64,000 nt of DNA, taken from contig NC_052128.1 of the NCBI RefSeq assembly GCF_012273895.1, positions 3,224,001-3,288,000 on the forward strand, read 5' to 3'. This DNA is from Zerene cesonia. Its lineage: Eukaryota > Arthropoda > Insecta > Lepidoptera > Pieridae. Numbering within the stretch: the stretch's first letter is position 1; every line of letters begins with the position of its first letter. The position numbers were made by a program, and so were the translations under genes. The notes under the pieces were generated by a model. The model worked only from the letters and a program-made list of their open reading frames with translations. It ran no database searches and was not told the origin of the DNA. Of this stretch, positions 1 to 10,661 are shown piece after piece.

Positions 1-179
1 GTATACAACAAAGTCGCTTTCTATGTCCCTATGTATGCTTAAATCTTTAAAAGTACCCAATGGATTTTGATGGGGGGTTTTTTAATAAGTAGAGTGATTC
101 AAGAGGAAGGTTTATATGTATGATAAGATCTATTGTACTACTCCGAATTCACGCTTGCGAAGCCGCGGGCAAAAACTAG
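1..179 (+). mobile_element. Helitron-like non-autonomous element, cut by window edge
   Basis: The right end reads gcttgcgaagccgcgggcaa, then AAACTAG at 173-179 followed by T, which fits a Helitron 3' end (CTRR, inserted between A and T). The body has the phrase 'agagtgattcaagaggaagg' typical of a lepidopteran repeat that in reverse reads 'ccttcctcttgaatcactct'. Related reverse copies lie at 28714-28845 and 39762-39895. The 5' end is probably at or just left of base 1. The element has no coding capacity; the open frame at 116-319 crosses its end and is accidental. Confidence 0.6.
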
Positions 180-690
180 TTGTAAATAAAATTTTCTACT
201 TCCGCTACTCATTACTTGCAATATATGTGTTACCTAATTGTATTATAGAAAACCAAACTACCGATCATCGACCTCCCAATGCTTATACAAACGCGCAAAA
301 TCACATAAAAAACCACTAAAACCTTCATGAATATGTATGGCTAAGTAAACACCGTCCGCAAACAAATCTGTGTGGCCCAAACAATAGTGGGCCATTGTTA
401 GACCACCTCTGTCTTTTGTTTATGCACTTTCCCAATTAGCCCACAGATGCGAAAGGAATTTGACAGGTTTCGGAGTTGTCATTTACTTTCGATGTTTTGT
501 TGTGAGCGGAAGAGGTCTGTTGTTCGGATGTGGTAATTGTTGAATTAAACGGTAATCATTGTGTTGTGGTGAATGGTCGTTTTGTATGCTTTTAGTTTCG
601 TTAATATCAATAAACAATTATTAGTATGTATTTGCAATTCTTTGTTTGCATTTTTCGTGTCACTTTCACTGGAAATAAAAGAAAAAATAT
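180..690. other. Unique AT-rich DNA, no gene seen
   Basis: No splice-flanked open frame is visible. A short perfect hairpin, TGGCCCA (373-379) and TGGGCCA (388-394) with an 8-base loop, lies in a locally GC-richer patch. Its role is unknown and a stem this short can arise by chance. Confidence 0.5.
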
Positions 691-692
691 GA

Positions 693-1000
693 ATTATTTA
701 AATTGAAATTCATCATCAGCTCATATTTGTTTCCACTGCAGGGACACAGGCCATCACCACCACGGTGGCCAGGCCAGGTGGCAGATATCATATGTAATCC
801 ATCATTTGATTCTTCAGCCTGAATCATCACGATGTCTTCTTTCACTATATCGAGCAGTGGTGATGTTGATTATGTGCAGAATTTTTTTTTTCCTTACACG
901 CTAACCTAGCTCGAACCCCCGACCTTTCAATTGAAGTCCAAGGTCCTAACCGCTCAGCCACCTACGCTGCCAAAATTACGTTAATAATCCATTATTTAAA
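693..1000 (-). mobile_element. tRNA-derived SINE
   Basis: Read on the minus strand, 912-971 is a tRNA-like head. An A-box-like stretch (GGTGGCTGAGCGGTTAGGA) is followed about 30 bases later by a B-box (GGGTTCGAGC). This is the pol III promoter layout of tRNA-derived SINEs. The body carries 'gcagtggtgatg' and, near its far end, the reverse of 'cccactgcagggacacaggcc', shared with fragments at 6784-6828 and 52022-52152. ATTATTTAAA occurs at 693-702 and 991-1000 and may be the target-site duplication, though an AT-rich 10-mer is weak proof. A diverged, non-coding copy. Confidence 0.7.
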
Positions 1001-1249
1001 GAAGATTCATTGGCCATTTAACTACAACTTTACGCTACGTCTATCAATGAAATATCACCGTAGAACCAATTTGCAGCAAACAGAAATCATTACATGAAAT
1101 TACCACCCACGAACTTAAACAAATCATTGAGCGGGTCGTTAATAAAAGAACTGACAGTAAAATTGCATGTTAACTTTTTTCGCCGACACTAAACAAACTT
1201 TCATCAGTAAGCTCGATCTCAATCTAAGTTGAGCACCGTTAATGTCTAG

Positions 1250-1830
1250 GAGAATTCATGTCATACTGATGTTACGATATGACACTTGGCAGGCAGTAAC
1301 GTCAGCGGGTCAAAATGTTGGGTTATATGGTCGCGGCTAGGGCTGTCAGCTGTTTGTTTTCAATGCTTATTTCTCTTTTATCTGTAAGGGTATTGTCGAC
1401 TATTTTTAAACAAAATAATGTTATTAATAATTGTTGTGTATATACAAATCAATGAAATAGAAAGGATAGATGTGTTTGTGGAAATAATAGGTTTGTAAAG
1501 ACAGTAATTGTTACGGTAAATATGTTATATTAAATGTTAACGAGACCAATAGTAAATCAACATGATTTATATAAATCGTAGTTCGAACAGTGGAAAGTAC
1601 TATAATATGTATATAATCGTGTCAGTCTGATATATTTTCGGTATGACACTTGGAAGACGAATAACACGTCAGCGGGTCAAAGATGTTACTTGGTCGATAT
1701 CAGGGTTGTCAGATATTTGTTTTATTTGATCAGAAATATTTTACGGTATTTCAGTTGTGTATAGTTTAAATGTTGTTAGATATATAATTAGTAATACCAG
1801 ACAATAGAGAGGATAATTTTTTTCAATCAG
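1250..1830 (+). repeat. Diverged direct duplication, period about 365 bp
   Basis: Two copies of a block can be lined up. TATGACACTTGG is at 1278-1289 and 1642-1653. CGTCAGCGGGTCAAA is at 1300-1314 and 1667-1681. AGGG(C/T)TGTCAG is at 1339-1349 and 1702-1712. Each block is followed by TTTGTTTT and by AT-rich sequence that stays loosely alignable ('atagaaaggata' versus 'atagagaggata'). It is either a local tandem duplication or two insertions of one repeat. No reading frame is conserved between the copies. Confidence 0.65.
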
Positions 1831-1839
1831 TATGTATCC

Positions 1840-2020
1840 TTAGGCATATGGCCCCTTTTCCTTGCCTTTCCCAGTAATTTTTTTTTCCTCTCATTTATCT
1901 CTTCTTTTATACCTCAACTTTTAAAGCAGGCAATCAATTTGCAGAGGCGCTAGAGATCTGCAAATAAACAAGGGCGGTGATGCCACTTATCATAAGGCGA
2001 CCCACCAGCTCGTTTGTACC
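1840..2020 (+). mobile_element. Non-LTR retroposon fragment (family S), degraded
   Basis: This matches the 3' half of the element at 63591-63938: the 'ccttttccttgcctttcccag' run, then 'gcaatcaatttgcagaggc', then 'gggcggtgatg', then 'aggcgacccaccagctc'. The 5' part and poly(A) are missing. 'Family S' is my label for the commonest retroposon in this window. Confidence 0.7.
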
Positions 2021-2251
2021 GCGCTAAGAAATATATACCATTAGGTACTCAGGCATACTGCACTTGTCAACTGCCAAGCACATTTTTCCTCTTAAAATAT
2101 GACGTGAACCAACATGGGAAGTCAATAAAACATAACTAGTTTTTGCTCTCACGTCTACGTCCAGTTTGAATGGTGAAGTGAAATTTTAAAACCAATGTCA
2201 GAGGTTAAGCATTATCTTATGTTAATGCATTGTGCGTTGCGATAATCAATT

Positions 2252-2300
2252 ATGTTAGCTGACCCGTGGGGGTCGCGGTCGTCGGTTCGATTCTGTTACG
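2252..2300 (+). repeat. tRNA-like (SINE head) fragment
   Basis: An A-box-like TTAGCTGACCCG (2253-2264) is followed about 20 bases later by GGTTCGATTC (2284-2293), a good B-box, in a GC-rich patch. No full cloverleaf can be folded, so this is not a functional tRNA gene. A SINE head or tRNA relic is most likely. Confidence 0.4.
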
Positions 2301-3767
2301 TAAGAAGTATGATGCGAAACTGCCCGTTGGGTTTGAAAGTTATTGTTCGTGGGCTTGGGCGTGGGCCCCATTGTTGGGAAATGTCAAGGATTGCATTGTT
2401 ATTAATTTTGTTTGCTTTTGAACAATGGTTGCATTTTGCTATTTTATAATAGGTTGATTAAATGATGAATGATGTTTCGGAGGTCAAGGTTAATAATAAT
2501 TGTTAAAATGGCATTTATTGTTTATAATATGGTTGCGTTTCTGTCAGAATATTGCACTGTTGTGACTTTTCAAAGGTCACTTATACTGAATTATAATGAT
2601 TTTTTCCTTAATATAGAATAAAAATACAATATTCTTATAATGCACTGCTTTACTTTAGAGAAAGGAGAAGAAAGACAGCGGACAAGACTTTTACCCGCAT
2701 AGTTCTTCTAGTAGAATTCCGGGATAAAAACTATCCGTTGTCCCTTCTTGGTTCTCATATTATCTACGCACCAAAATTCACCCAGATTGATTTCTCGATT
2801 ATTAACCTACCCAATTATTAATGCGTTCAAACAAACGATCTAAAAGTAATAAATATCGACAGTTAATTCGATTGTCGTTGACTATGTAATCATATTTACA
2901 AGCGTCCAATTATTTTATTCTTATAAAGCATCAGAACACACCTGTAACAATGTTATATTGTATTCTATCCATCATTGTTAACATTTGACAATAGTCGAAA
3001 ATAAATAAAACATCAACGAAATGTCAATTTCGAATAATTTCCATAGCGAGCTACCGAAGATCGTGTTTACGTAACAATTCCTCTAAACGCGATGACACAG
3101 CGAGTTATTCTCACTAATCTAATTGTCAGACTCTGATTTGATGATTGTGTAAGCTTTGAGCGTACTGTCGGCAAAAAATGTGTATTTTTTTGTACACCTC
3201 TTTTTCAATTGACTTCTGAATGGAGGAGGTTGTCAATTCGATTGTTTTTTGTTGTGATTGTTGTCTTATTATCTCAGAGCTTCCAACTGGATGAACCGAT
3301 TTTGATCATTATTTTATATTTGAAAGCTTTTAATTCAGTTCAGTTATTAAAGCTAAAAGTATTAAGTCCATATTTTATTTGAATATTAACTCTATAATAA
3401 AAAACAATAAGGATGGTATATTTTTACATTTATTTATACGTACAATGTAATAAAGTAATTTTTACAGCCAATAAATAATGTTCTGCTACTTTTGACCTTA
3501 TCTGCCCTTTTACAAGTGTTTTTTGCTCTTATTAAATATCATATAATCATCGAATTATTATGCTGAGGCATTCATTAATTGACTAATAAAGTTTTATCAA
3601 CACATCAAGATAGCAGATAAATTTGAATGTTTATTTGATTATATTTTTTTGCAGACCATACATCTCTAAGTAAGTTTTAAGACATCGACCGTTTTAATAG
3701 CAAAATGAGTGCTATTGTCTATCAAAAAACCAGTATCTGTTTATAATAATATTGTATTTAGTGAAAT

Positions 3768-3789
3768 AAAAACACTTTTAAGTGTTTTT
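3768..3789. repeat. Short perfect hairpin
   Basis: AAAAACACTT (3768-3777) pairs with AAGTGTTTTT (3780-3789) across a 2-base loop. It is AT-rich, stands alone and has no attached gene. Confidence 0.5.
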
Positions 3790-4223
3790 TAAGAGAATAA
3801 ACGATAAATCAAGGTTAATGAAGTATTATAATATAGAAATGAATAAACTAAGCTAATGCAATGGCATCGACCCAAGAATAAAACAGAAGTTTCAAAAATT
3901 CAAGAAAAGCGACTGAAACTGCCAAACATTTAAAAAATCATCATCAAAATAAAATTATGTTTCTGATTTTTGTTGGCAAAGCTAAGTAAAAATGCTTTAA
4001 TTTTAATTATAATTCTAATGGAATTTCAATTTACCCGCAAATTTGATACTATTTTTCAAACAGCAGGAATACTACAGAGTTTCTTGCCGGCTCTTATCTG
4101 TAAAACTGCCTTCCGAACGGGTGGTAAATGTTATAACTATGTAATATGACGATTCAAAAGTGCTTCTATAGGAAGTCTAGTTGAATGAATAAATGTTTAA
4201 GTTTGAGTTTGAATTAGGATAGA

Positions 4224-4400
4224 TTTTTTATGTCATAGCAGGCAACTGAGCGAGAGGATCGCCAAACGTCAGCGATCACCGCCGCCCAAGAACATTCGCA
4301 GAGATAATGCCTCTTTGAATTCGTTACCTGATTTCAAGTATGAGATAAAATAACAGAAACGAAGGAAAGCACTAGGAAGGGAGGAGGAAAGGGGTCAGTT
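4224..4400 (-). mobile_element. Non-LTR retroposon fragment (family S)
   Basis: On + it begins with a T-run and 'atgtcatagcaggcaactga', the reverse of the family S poly(A)-proximal end. It continues through 'cgatcaccgccgcccaagaac' and the purine-rich 'aggaagggaggaggaaagg' segment. The 5' half is absent. Confidence 0.7.
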
Positions 4401-4404
4401 AGAA

Positions 4405-5300
4405 AGCTTTCGAACATAATCATCATAACAGTTGTTTTATACAAGTAATACAATGGTAAAACATAATTAATCAATCGTATTCCGCATACAAATGTACACA
4501 AATACGTAATTTGAAACGCCTCTTCAGTAGATATAAGTTCCGTGTGGAATGATTTTCAATTTGTAACCACATTGATGTTTGATTTCACACTGTCGTTACG
4601 GTTACTTGGGACTGCGGTCTGAGTTATAGGCTTATAGTTTTAAGACTTATTATTAAATTAGGACTAAAACTTTCTTTACGGTTTTCAATGTATGTTTTTT
4701 GTTGTTTGTTAGTGATTTGTAATGTATTTCTTGATATAAATTATATAAATATATCATGAACAGAAAACGCGTTTCTTTTATGTTAAAATTTCTAAAGTTA
4801 TACCATTGTTTATTGTAATTTGGTGGATCATTATTTCAGGCAATTGTAATATACATACAAAAAGTTATTCAATTAATCATATATTAAACAGATTTTTAAT
4901 ACTCATTAAAGACTGCATTACATTGTTACAAGAGTAATTTGAGAAACCAGCGTGTTGTACCAATCAAACATTTAACTACATGTCCCATCTACCAACCCGC
5001 ACTTAGCCAAAAAGGTGGTGTAGTTGCATAGTTTTAGCAGTTTAAATAGATGGAAGAACTTCAAAGTTTTCAGCATGTTTTATTACCAAAAACAGTCTGT
5101 TAATAAAATAACTGAATAGAAAATCTTCTTGAAATCGCTATTCGCGTATTCCATATGCTATTCTCCCAGCATCATACATCAATCACTGGAACAATCGCAG
5201 GGTCAGGTGTGCGGCCACGATGACAGATTGTCACTGATCAACGTAATTTGGCCAGGTTAGCTATCTACCGGATCTAGCTAACATTTGTTAATTTGGCGAT
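4405..5300. other. Unique AT-rich DNA, nothing recognised
   Basis: No open frame with splice signals, no repeat family I recognise and no strong palindrome. Confidence 0.4.
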
Positions 5301-5306
5301 TGCTAT

Positions 5307-5640
5307 TTGGTACACTGGTTTTTTTTAAGTGGAGAATGCTCATGCATACCCACAGCCCGGGGAAAGGCCGTGGGTTATGTCGCACTCCCATTGCCTAGAG
5401 AGGCAATGGACCTACCGACTAAACTCCACTGTGTCCCGTCTTCCCGCGCTATTCGCCAAGGTCGTGGGAACTCTTATGAAATCATCCACTACCCCGGCTG
5501 CGGCCGCCTACAAACAAGCCCACCATCAGGTTACAACAAAACCCTTAGACAATTACACGAATGCGTCTCCTCATTCTCATGCGAAGTGACGTGAGCGGAA
5601 CACAACTCACGCCGCCGCACCGCTCATTTGGTAGACTGAT
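5307..5640 (-). repeat. GC-rich block, probably a retroposon fragment
   Basis: The sequence turns abruptly GC-rich (for example 'ccccggctgcggccgcc' near 5494) inside AT-rich DNA. On the minus strand it ends in 'cattctccacttaaaaaaaa', like an A-tailed non-LTR element 3' end. Two overlapping open frames of 95 and 86 codons run through it on +, as expected for GC-rich non-coding sequence, and match no domain I recognise. Only this copy is seen here, so the retroposon reading is inference. Confidence 0.4.
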
Positions 5641-5805
5641 GAAGAAAACCTAAAGGCATATTATAATTAGGTAAGATTAGATTAGATGGATATCATATTT
5701 ATAGATGAATGAAGGAAACCTCACCAAAAGTTGCCTAATAGTGAGATGTATAGATACTAAAATTTCTTTTGCTAAAAATATTATACTTGTTTCTATTTAT
5801 TTTAG

Positions 5806-5975
5806 ACTATCGCTTCGCCCGTGGTACATAAATATGTAGTCTATAACACTCAGAGATCATGCACGTAATTCTACGGCGAAGGAATTTTTGAAATCGTTCC
5901 AGTAGTTACTGAGATCAGCACGTTCTAACAAAAAAAAATAATAGTCTCTTCAGCTTCATATTATGAAAGTTTAAA
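5806..5975 (-). mobile_element. Helitron-like element relic (family F)
   Basis: It contains 'cttcgcccgtggtacata', then 'agtagttactgagatcagcacgtt', then 'ctcttcagcttcatattatg'. The same order recurs at 19257-19415 and 62530-62759. In reverse, the start 'cagctgaagagtttgtttgaa' recurs at 63963. It is diverged and the CTAG end is lost. Confidence 0.55.
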
Positions 5976-6527
5976 TATACGCGAAAAGTGAATATTTTTT
6001 TCACATTTATATTTACCCGTAACCGGCATATAACCGAAATAATGGCAATACGGTTGATATTAGGGTTTAGATTATTATTAGGATTTAGAGGGGAGGGTGG
6101 GGGAACTTATCAAATATTAAGTATGAGTATAAGGTTAATTCAAATTATTGGGAAATAGGTATACAAATACCCTTTTTACAGTTATTTTCAGCAATTCATG
6201 TGTTTTGTTGCCTAAAATATATCTTATGTTTAATTCTTGTCAAGTGTCAAGTGTTCACATATTGTATTTTATTTTCTTAATTTAAAATCAAGGAGTCAGA
6301 GACAAGAACTAGTAGATAAACCGATAAAAAGAGCATTAATTTTTGTTTTACGGTAATTTATATTTTACTGCACACTGTAATGTTTAAAGCTGATAAGGTA
6401 GGACGGTTTTATAGGCTTTTTGATGTTAAAACATAGTCTATAGCGTTTATTACAAGAATCGTAAGTACATAAAATCTTTTAAATTGTTGACACGTTGAGT
6501 CGGTGCTTCTTGTGATACTTTATTTCC

Positions 6528-6693
6528 ACTAATATTATAAAGAGTAAGCTTTGTGTTTTTGTATGTTTGTAACGTTTTCACGCCAAAACTACTCGACCGA
6601 TTACAAAAATTCTTACACCATAAGAAAGTTGCATCTCCACTGAGTAGCAGAGGCTATATATATACCACGAGTGAAGCGGGGGCGAACAGCTAG
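6528..6693 (+). mobile_element. Helitron-like element
   Basis: It starts near 'tccactaatattataaag', passes 'cacgccaaaactactcgaccg', and ends 'gcgaacagCTAG' (CTAG at 6690-6693) followed by T. The order TC start, 'aactact(c/g)gaccgatt', GC-rich end, CTAG is shared with the other Helitron-like copies, but the interior differs, so it belongs to another family. Confidence 0.55.
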
Positions 6694-6783
6694 TGAATAT
6701 TAAACTCGAATGAAAATGCTGTAAAAATTGTTACCTACTTATAAGCTAGGCTAGACTCAATAGCTAGTTAACTTATAAAACCT

Positions 6784-6828
6784 TATTATCAGCCCATATT
6801 TGTTCCCACTGCAGGGACACAGGTCTGT
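6784..6828 (-). repeat. SINE fragment
   Basis: 'cagcccatatttgttcccac' followed by 'tgcagggacacagg' nearly repeats 718-752 of the SINE at 693-1000. Only this end is present. Confidence 0.6.
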
Positions 6829-6829
6829 T

Positions 6830-7794
6830 ATTAGAGTAAAAAACATGTATGTGTGAATTTTTGTTCCTCAATCACTACAGAACTGCTGGTACAGTTTTGT
6901 ACAGAGATATATTATAATTTGCTCTTGCAAGGCTTTTTTAAAGACGGGTGCCACGCGAAGTCGCTGTCTCGTGTAAGTAAAACCATACATGTGTGCGTAT
7001 AAACAACAGACTAACTCACATCTTCTGTTGTCATGCCGACGCTACACGAGACGATATCTCGAGATCAATCTGAAGATAGCATTATATTTTGCTTCCGTTC
7101 CGAATCAAAAGAAATGTCGAAACTACCTAATAAGGCTAGTCACATAATATTTTATTCATGAGATTATTATATCGGTATCATAAAGCTCATCGGAACTAAT
7201 CGATTTTCTTTATTAATCGTTACGAATGTTTATAACATCATTCTGTTTGTAAATATTTAATCGATTTTTATATAGATCGATTTATGGATCGGTAATGGAA
7301 TCGTTTTGTGATGGTATTGGGATTTATCGTTTGATTATATTTGATAAGTGCACAATAGGAGAATCCTCTTTGTGCGGGGTTTGAAAAACATACTGAGTGA
7401 AATTTTGTGATACAATCTGAAGGTGAAACCCTCTGAACATCGTAGATAAATAGTTTTACTCAAAGGAAGATAACTAAGATCCGAAAATTCACTTACCTCA
7501 CCAGGGAGTCGAACCGACTGAAATCTGTTAAAACACATCGTGTATTTTATACTAAGTATATTAACTGAATAGTTGAGAAGTTTAAAATTAAAATATATAG
7601 GTCTTTTTGAAAGCTTCTTTACTTGTCTTTTTGGGTCAAGCATTAATATTTTTTTTAATTATATTTTTCGTTGTGTTGTTTTTAATAATACTTACCTTGT
7701 ATCTTATAAGAAATAAAACATTTGAGATCCAATAAAATACGGGCGCTGTTCTCTTTGATATAAATCGGTTATTAAACACTACATATATTGTATA
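6830..7794. other. Mostly unique AT-rich DNA with an inverted repeat
   Basis: GTCTCGTGTA (6966-6975) and TACACGAGAC (7043-7052) form a perfect 10-bp inverted repeat separated by 67 bases, in a GC-richer patch. At 7497-7524 (minus) a 28-base segment lies between an AACAG acceptor and a GAG/GTAAGT donor, but it contains GGTTCGACTCC, a tRNA B-box look-alike, so a SINE relic is as likely as a microexon. Confidence 0.35.
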
Positions 7795-8005
7795 CTAGCT
7801 GCGCCCCGCAGTTTAACCCGCGTAAGTCGGTATCCCGTAGGAATATCGAGATAAAAATTTTGGTTATATGTTATTCCAGTTGTCCAGCTATCTACGTACC
7901 AAATTTCATTGCAATCGGTTCAGTAGCTTCTGCGTGAAAGAGTAAATATCCACATACACATACATCGATCCTCACACTTTCGCATCTATAATATTATAGG
8001 TAGGA
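7795..8005 (-). mobile_element. Helitron-like (Lep1-type) element
   Basis: Read on minus it runs from TCCTACC...ATTATAGATGCG through 'accgattgcaatgaaatttgg' and 'ctggaataacat' to 'gggcgcagCTAG'. CTAG occupies 7795-7798 and the flanks are A (7794) and T (8006), as expected for Helitron insertion between A and T. At about 210 bp it is far too short to encode a Rep/helicase protein, so it is non-autonomous. Confidence 0.75.
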
Positions 8006-8069
8006 TAGGATTGTATAAACGACCAAGCCCGCTCATGTAACGGAAAATTATCAACATATTATATTATAA

Positions 8070-8254
8070 CTAGCTGCGCCCCGCGGTTTCACCCGCGTAA
8101 GTCCGTATCCCGTAGGAATATCGGGATAAAAAATAGATGTTGGCCGATTCTCAGACCTACCCAATATGCTTACCAAATTTCAGAGGAATCGGTCAAGCCG
8201 TTTCGGAGGAGTTTGACAACGAAAACTGTGACACGAGAATTTTATATATTAAGA
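8070..8254 (-). mobile_element. Helitron-like element, second family (E)
   Basis: Read on minus it starts TCTTAATATATAAAATTCTC, passes 'gtgtcacagttttcgttg' and 'ctccgaaacggcttgaccga', and ends with the same 3' module as the Lep1-type copies: hairpin CGCGGGTGAAACCGCG, eight bases, CTAG. Flanks are A and T. A near-identical copy is at 10365-10549. The shared 3' end with unrelated 5' ends suggests families that swapped 5' halves. Confidence 0.8.
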
Positions 8255-10084
8255 TTATCATGCGATTTTCATCTTAAAAATTTTAACGATTGAGATAGCC
8301 ATCGCCTTATACTATCCTTAATTACACAAACAAATTATAAAAACCATTCGCCGCTTTCATGTGACCGCCCACTCTTATAATAAACGCCATCAATAAACTG
8401 TTAATTGGAACCGTCTTCCGCATAATATTATCGAATCGCATCCGATAAGATACAGTATCGACCAATCGCAAGAAACTAAATGATTGTAACAACGAATCAT
8501 TAGTCAGTAAGACTTTTAATTGAATCATTCGGGCTAATAGTGGTTTCTAGACGTTTGACAGGCCGATCATTAGTGATGGGCCGATTACTGCTATAGTATC
8601 GATTAATAAACCGCTATCGGTAGTCAGTGGGACAATATGATAACTAATAATAAATATTTAACAAGAATAACAGTAAAGAACCTTAATATCTTAATAGAAA
8701 GACGCGGAGAAAGTGTTCTATAAAAAATGAATAACATGTCATATATTGATTACGAATTCACGAACACAAAAAGTGCATTAAGATTGTTATTAATGTAAAT
8801 TCGTTACATTAATTCAAACAAAGAATATATTAATATGAATTTCGAGACAAAACCTTCAATATCTTCGTGAAATACTCAGCAAATATATTGTCTACGAGCA
8901 TCGCTTACTGTTCTATAGGGCAAAACTAACAGTACGCTATAACTTACTAAATAATATAATAACCGGTTATGCATTTTGCATAATATCATAACTATTAATA
9001 ATGCCCTTATACGAACACTCGCATATTCCTACGTGTCATGTATATTGATGTAAATGACCATTGTAACCTTTCAATAATAAGTAATATGTTAATTGGTACA
9101 TTATGCAATTTATCGACTCGATAAAAAATGTTATTAGCTTTATTTAGGAATTTTATGTCTTTATGTGCGTTTAAAATCATTCGTAAATAGATAAAAATGG
9201 ATAAAAAAAGCTAGAAAGCTATCCGATGTTAATCTGCGGACAAATCGTCCTCTTACGATGCGCGGTGAGAATCCGACGCACCTGTATCTAGTACCGGTCC
9301 GTTACTAGTGATGTCACGGGTTATCGATAAAATTTTAGTCGTTTTATTTGTAGTAATTAGTAGTTAATAGTATTATCGATGAGAGGATACGATTATTTAT
9401 ACGCAAGTAGAATATCCAACCTGTATAAAAGTATGTTATTTATTAAATTAAAGTATTGTTTCTATGTATTATATTACAATAAATTTAAATAATCAAAGTA
9501 TTAAAAGTTGAAAATGACCGTCTCCAAATTGTCAGAACTAGATTAAATTTTAATTAGGCAACACAAGAGGCACAAAAAAACCATCAAAACCGGTTCACCC
9601 GAAGTTCTGTGGTAACAAAAAATAACTTACAATCGAATTTAGAACCCCCTACATTTTTTAAGTCTCTGGAAAGTATATATAAGAAAGTAAATTACCTTGA
9701 AACGGACTAGCTATTAAAAAGCACACTACATCGAAAACTTTATATTCACAAATGAATGTTAACTAAGTAGTGACATTTATATACAAGCTTAATAGAAAGT
9801 AATAATTATCGATATCGATACCATTACATACCATACCATACACATCCCTAGCAGATCTCACGCTGGGAACAGTCCGGCTCATCATAAATCACTACCTAAT
9901 AGCGGTTAAACTCATCCGCTAATCCATACCTTGAATTGAAATCATTGTTTGCGTTTATTGTCTTTTTTGTTACGATCTTTAATTAAAAGCTTCGTTCTAG
10001 TTACTTGGTGGTTAGCCTTCTGGGGTAATGAATAAAGTCCGGGATCAATATTTATTATAGAGAGAATATTCGGATGGTGTCTTA
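8255..10084. other. Unique AT-rich DNA with TATCGAT clusters
   Basis: No gene is seen. TATCGAT or close variants occur near 8597-8603, 9331-9337, 9373-9379 and 9809-9820 ('attatcgatatcgata'). These may be degenerate repeat pieces or insulator/DREF-type binding sites; I cannot tell which from sequence alone. Confidence 0.35.
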
Positions 10085-10274
10085 TCCTACTAATATTATA
10101 AATGCGAAAGTTTGTAACGATGTGTACGTGTTTGTTACTCTTTCACGCAAAAACTATTGAACAGATTGCAATGAAATTTGGTACGTAGACAGCTGGACAA
10201 CTGGAATAACATATAGGCAACTTTTTATCCCGATATTCCTACCGGATACGGGTGAAACCGCGGAGCGCAGCTAG
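10085..10274 (+). mobile_element. Helitron-like (Lep1-type) element
   Basis: It begins TCCTACTAATATTATAAATG, contains 'gattgcaatgaaatttggta', 'gacagctggacaactggaat' and 'gatattcct', and ends 'accgcggagcgcagCTAG' at 10274. Flanks are A (10084) and T (10275). Part of the 3' module ('gacttacgcg') is missing, so the hairpin is shortened. It lies tail-to-tail with the copy at 10365-10549. Confidence 0.8.
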
Positions 10275-10364
10275 TTTAATATAATTGTTTGATGAAGGTG
10301 TGGGCCTGTGAGTTAAATTTCTTTGGATAGAGCGCCTTCCTTTTTTGTAATTTTTATATAGATA

Positions 10365-10549
10365 CTAGCTGCGCCCCGCGGTTTCACCCGCGTAAGTCCG
10401 TATCCCGTAGGAATATCGGGATAAAAAATAGATGTTGGCCGATTCTCAGACCTACCCAATATGCTTACCAAATTTCAGAGGAATCGGTCAAGCCGTTTCG
10501 GAGGAGTATGGCAACGAAAACTGTGACACGAGAATTTTATATATATAGA
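10365..10549 (-). mobile_element. Helitron-like element, second family (E), intact ends
   Basis: CTAG at 10365-10368 is followed by 'ctgcgccccgcggtttcacc' (reverse of the terminal hairpin), and the other end is TATAGA (TC on the minus strand). Flanks are A and T. It differs from 8070-8254 at only a few bases, so both are fairly young or conserved copies. Confidence 0.85.
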
Positions 10550-10661
10550 TTTCTTGGTTGTAATATATTAATACTCTTATCATATCTTTTCTTTATTTTC
10601 GTTCCTATAGATTGAAGGAACTTTTATAAAATTTTGATTGATAATTCCGAAGGACATATAG

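Larger units (their letters stand above)
2021..4223. other. Unique AT-rich DNA with a tRNA-like island
   Basis: Apart from the tRNA-like patch at 2252-2300 and a short hairpin at 3768-3789, I see only AT-rich sequence with scattered stops in all frames. The 65-codon frame at 2252-2449 overlaps the tRNA-like patch and resembles no family I know. Confidence 0.4.

Noticed and set aside
2252..2300. A tRNA gene
   Set aside because: A and B box-like words are present, but acceptor, D and anticodon stems do not pair.
5307..5594. 95- and 86-codon overlapping frames
   Set aside because: Two frames are open at once in a GC-rich block with an A-tail on the other strand, which fits a retroposon and not a gene.
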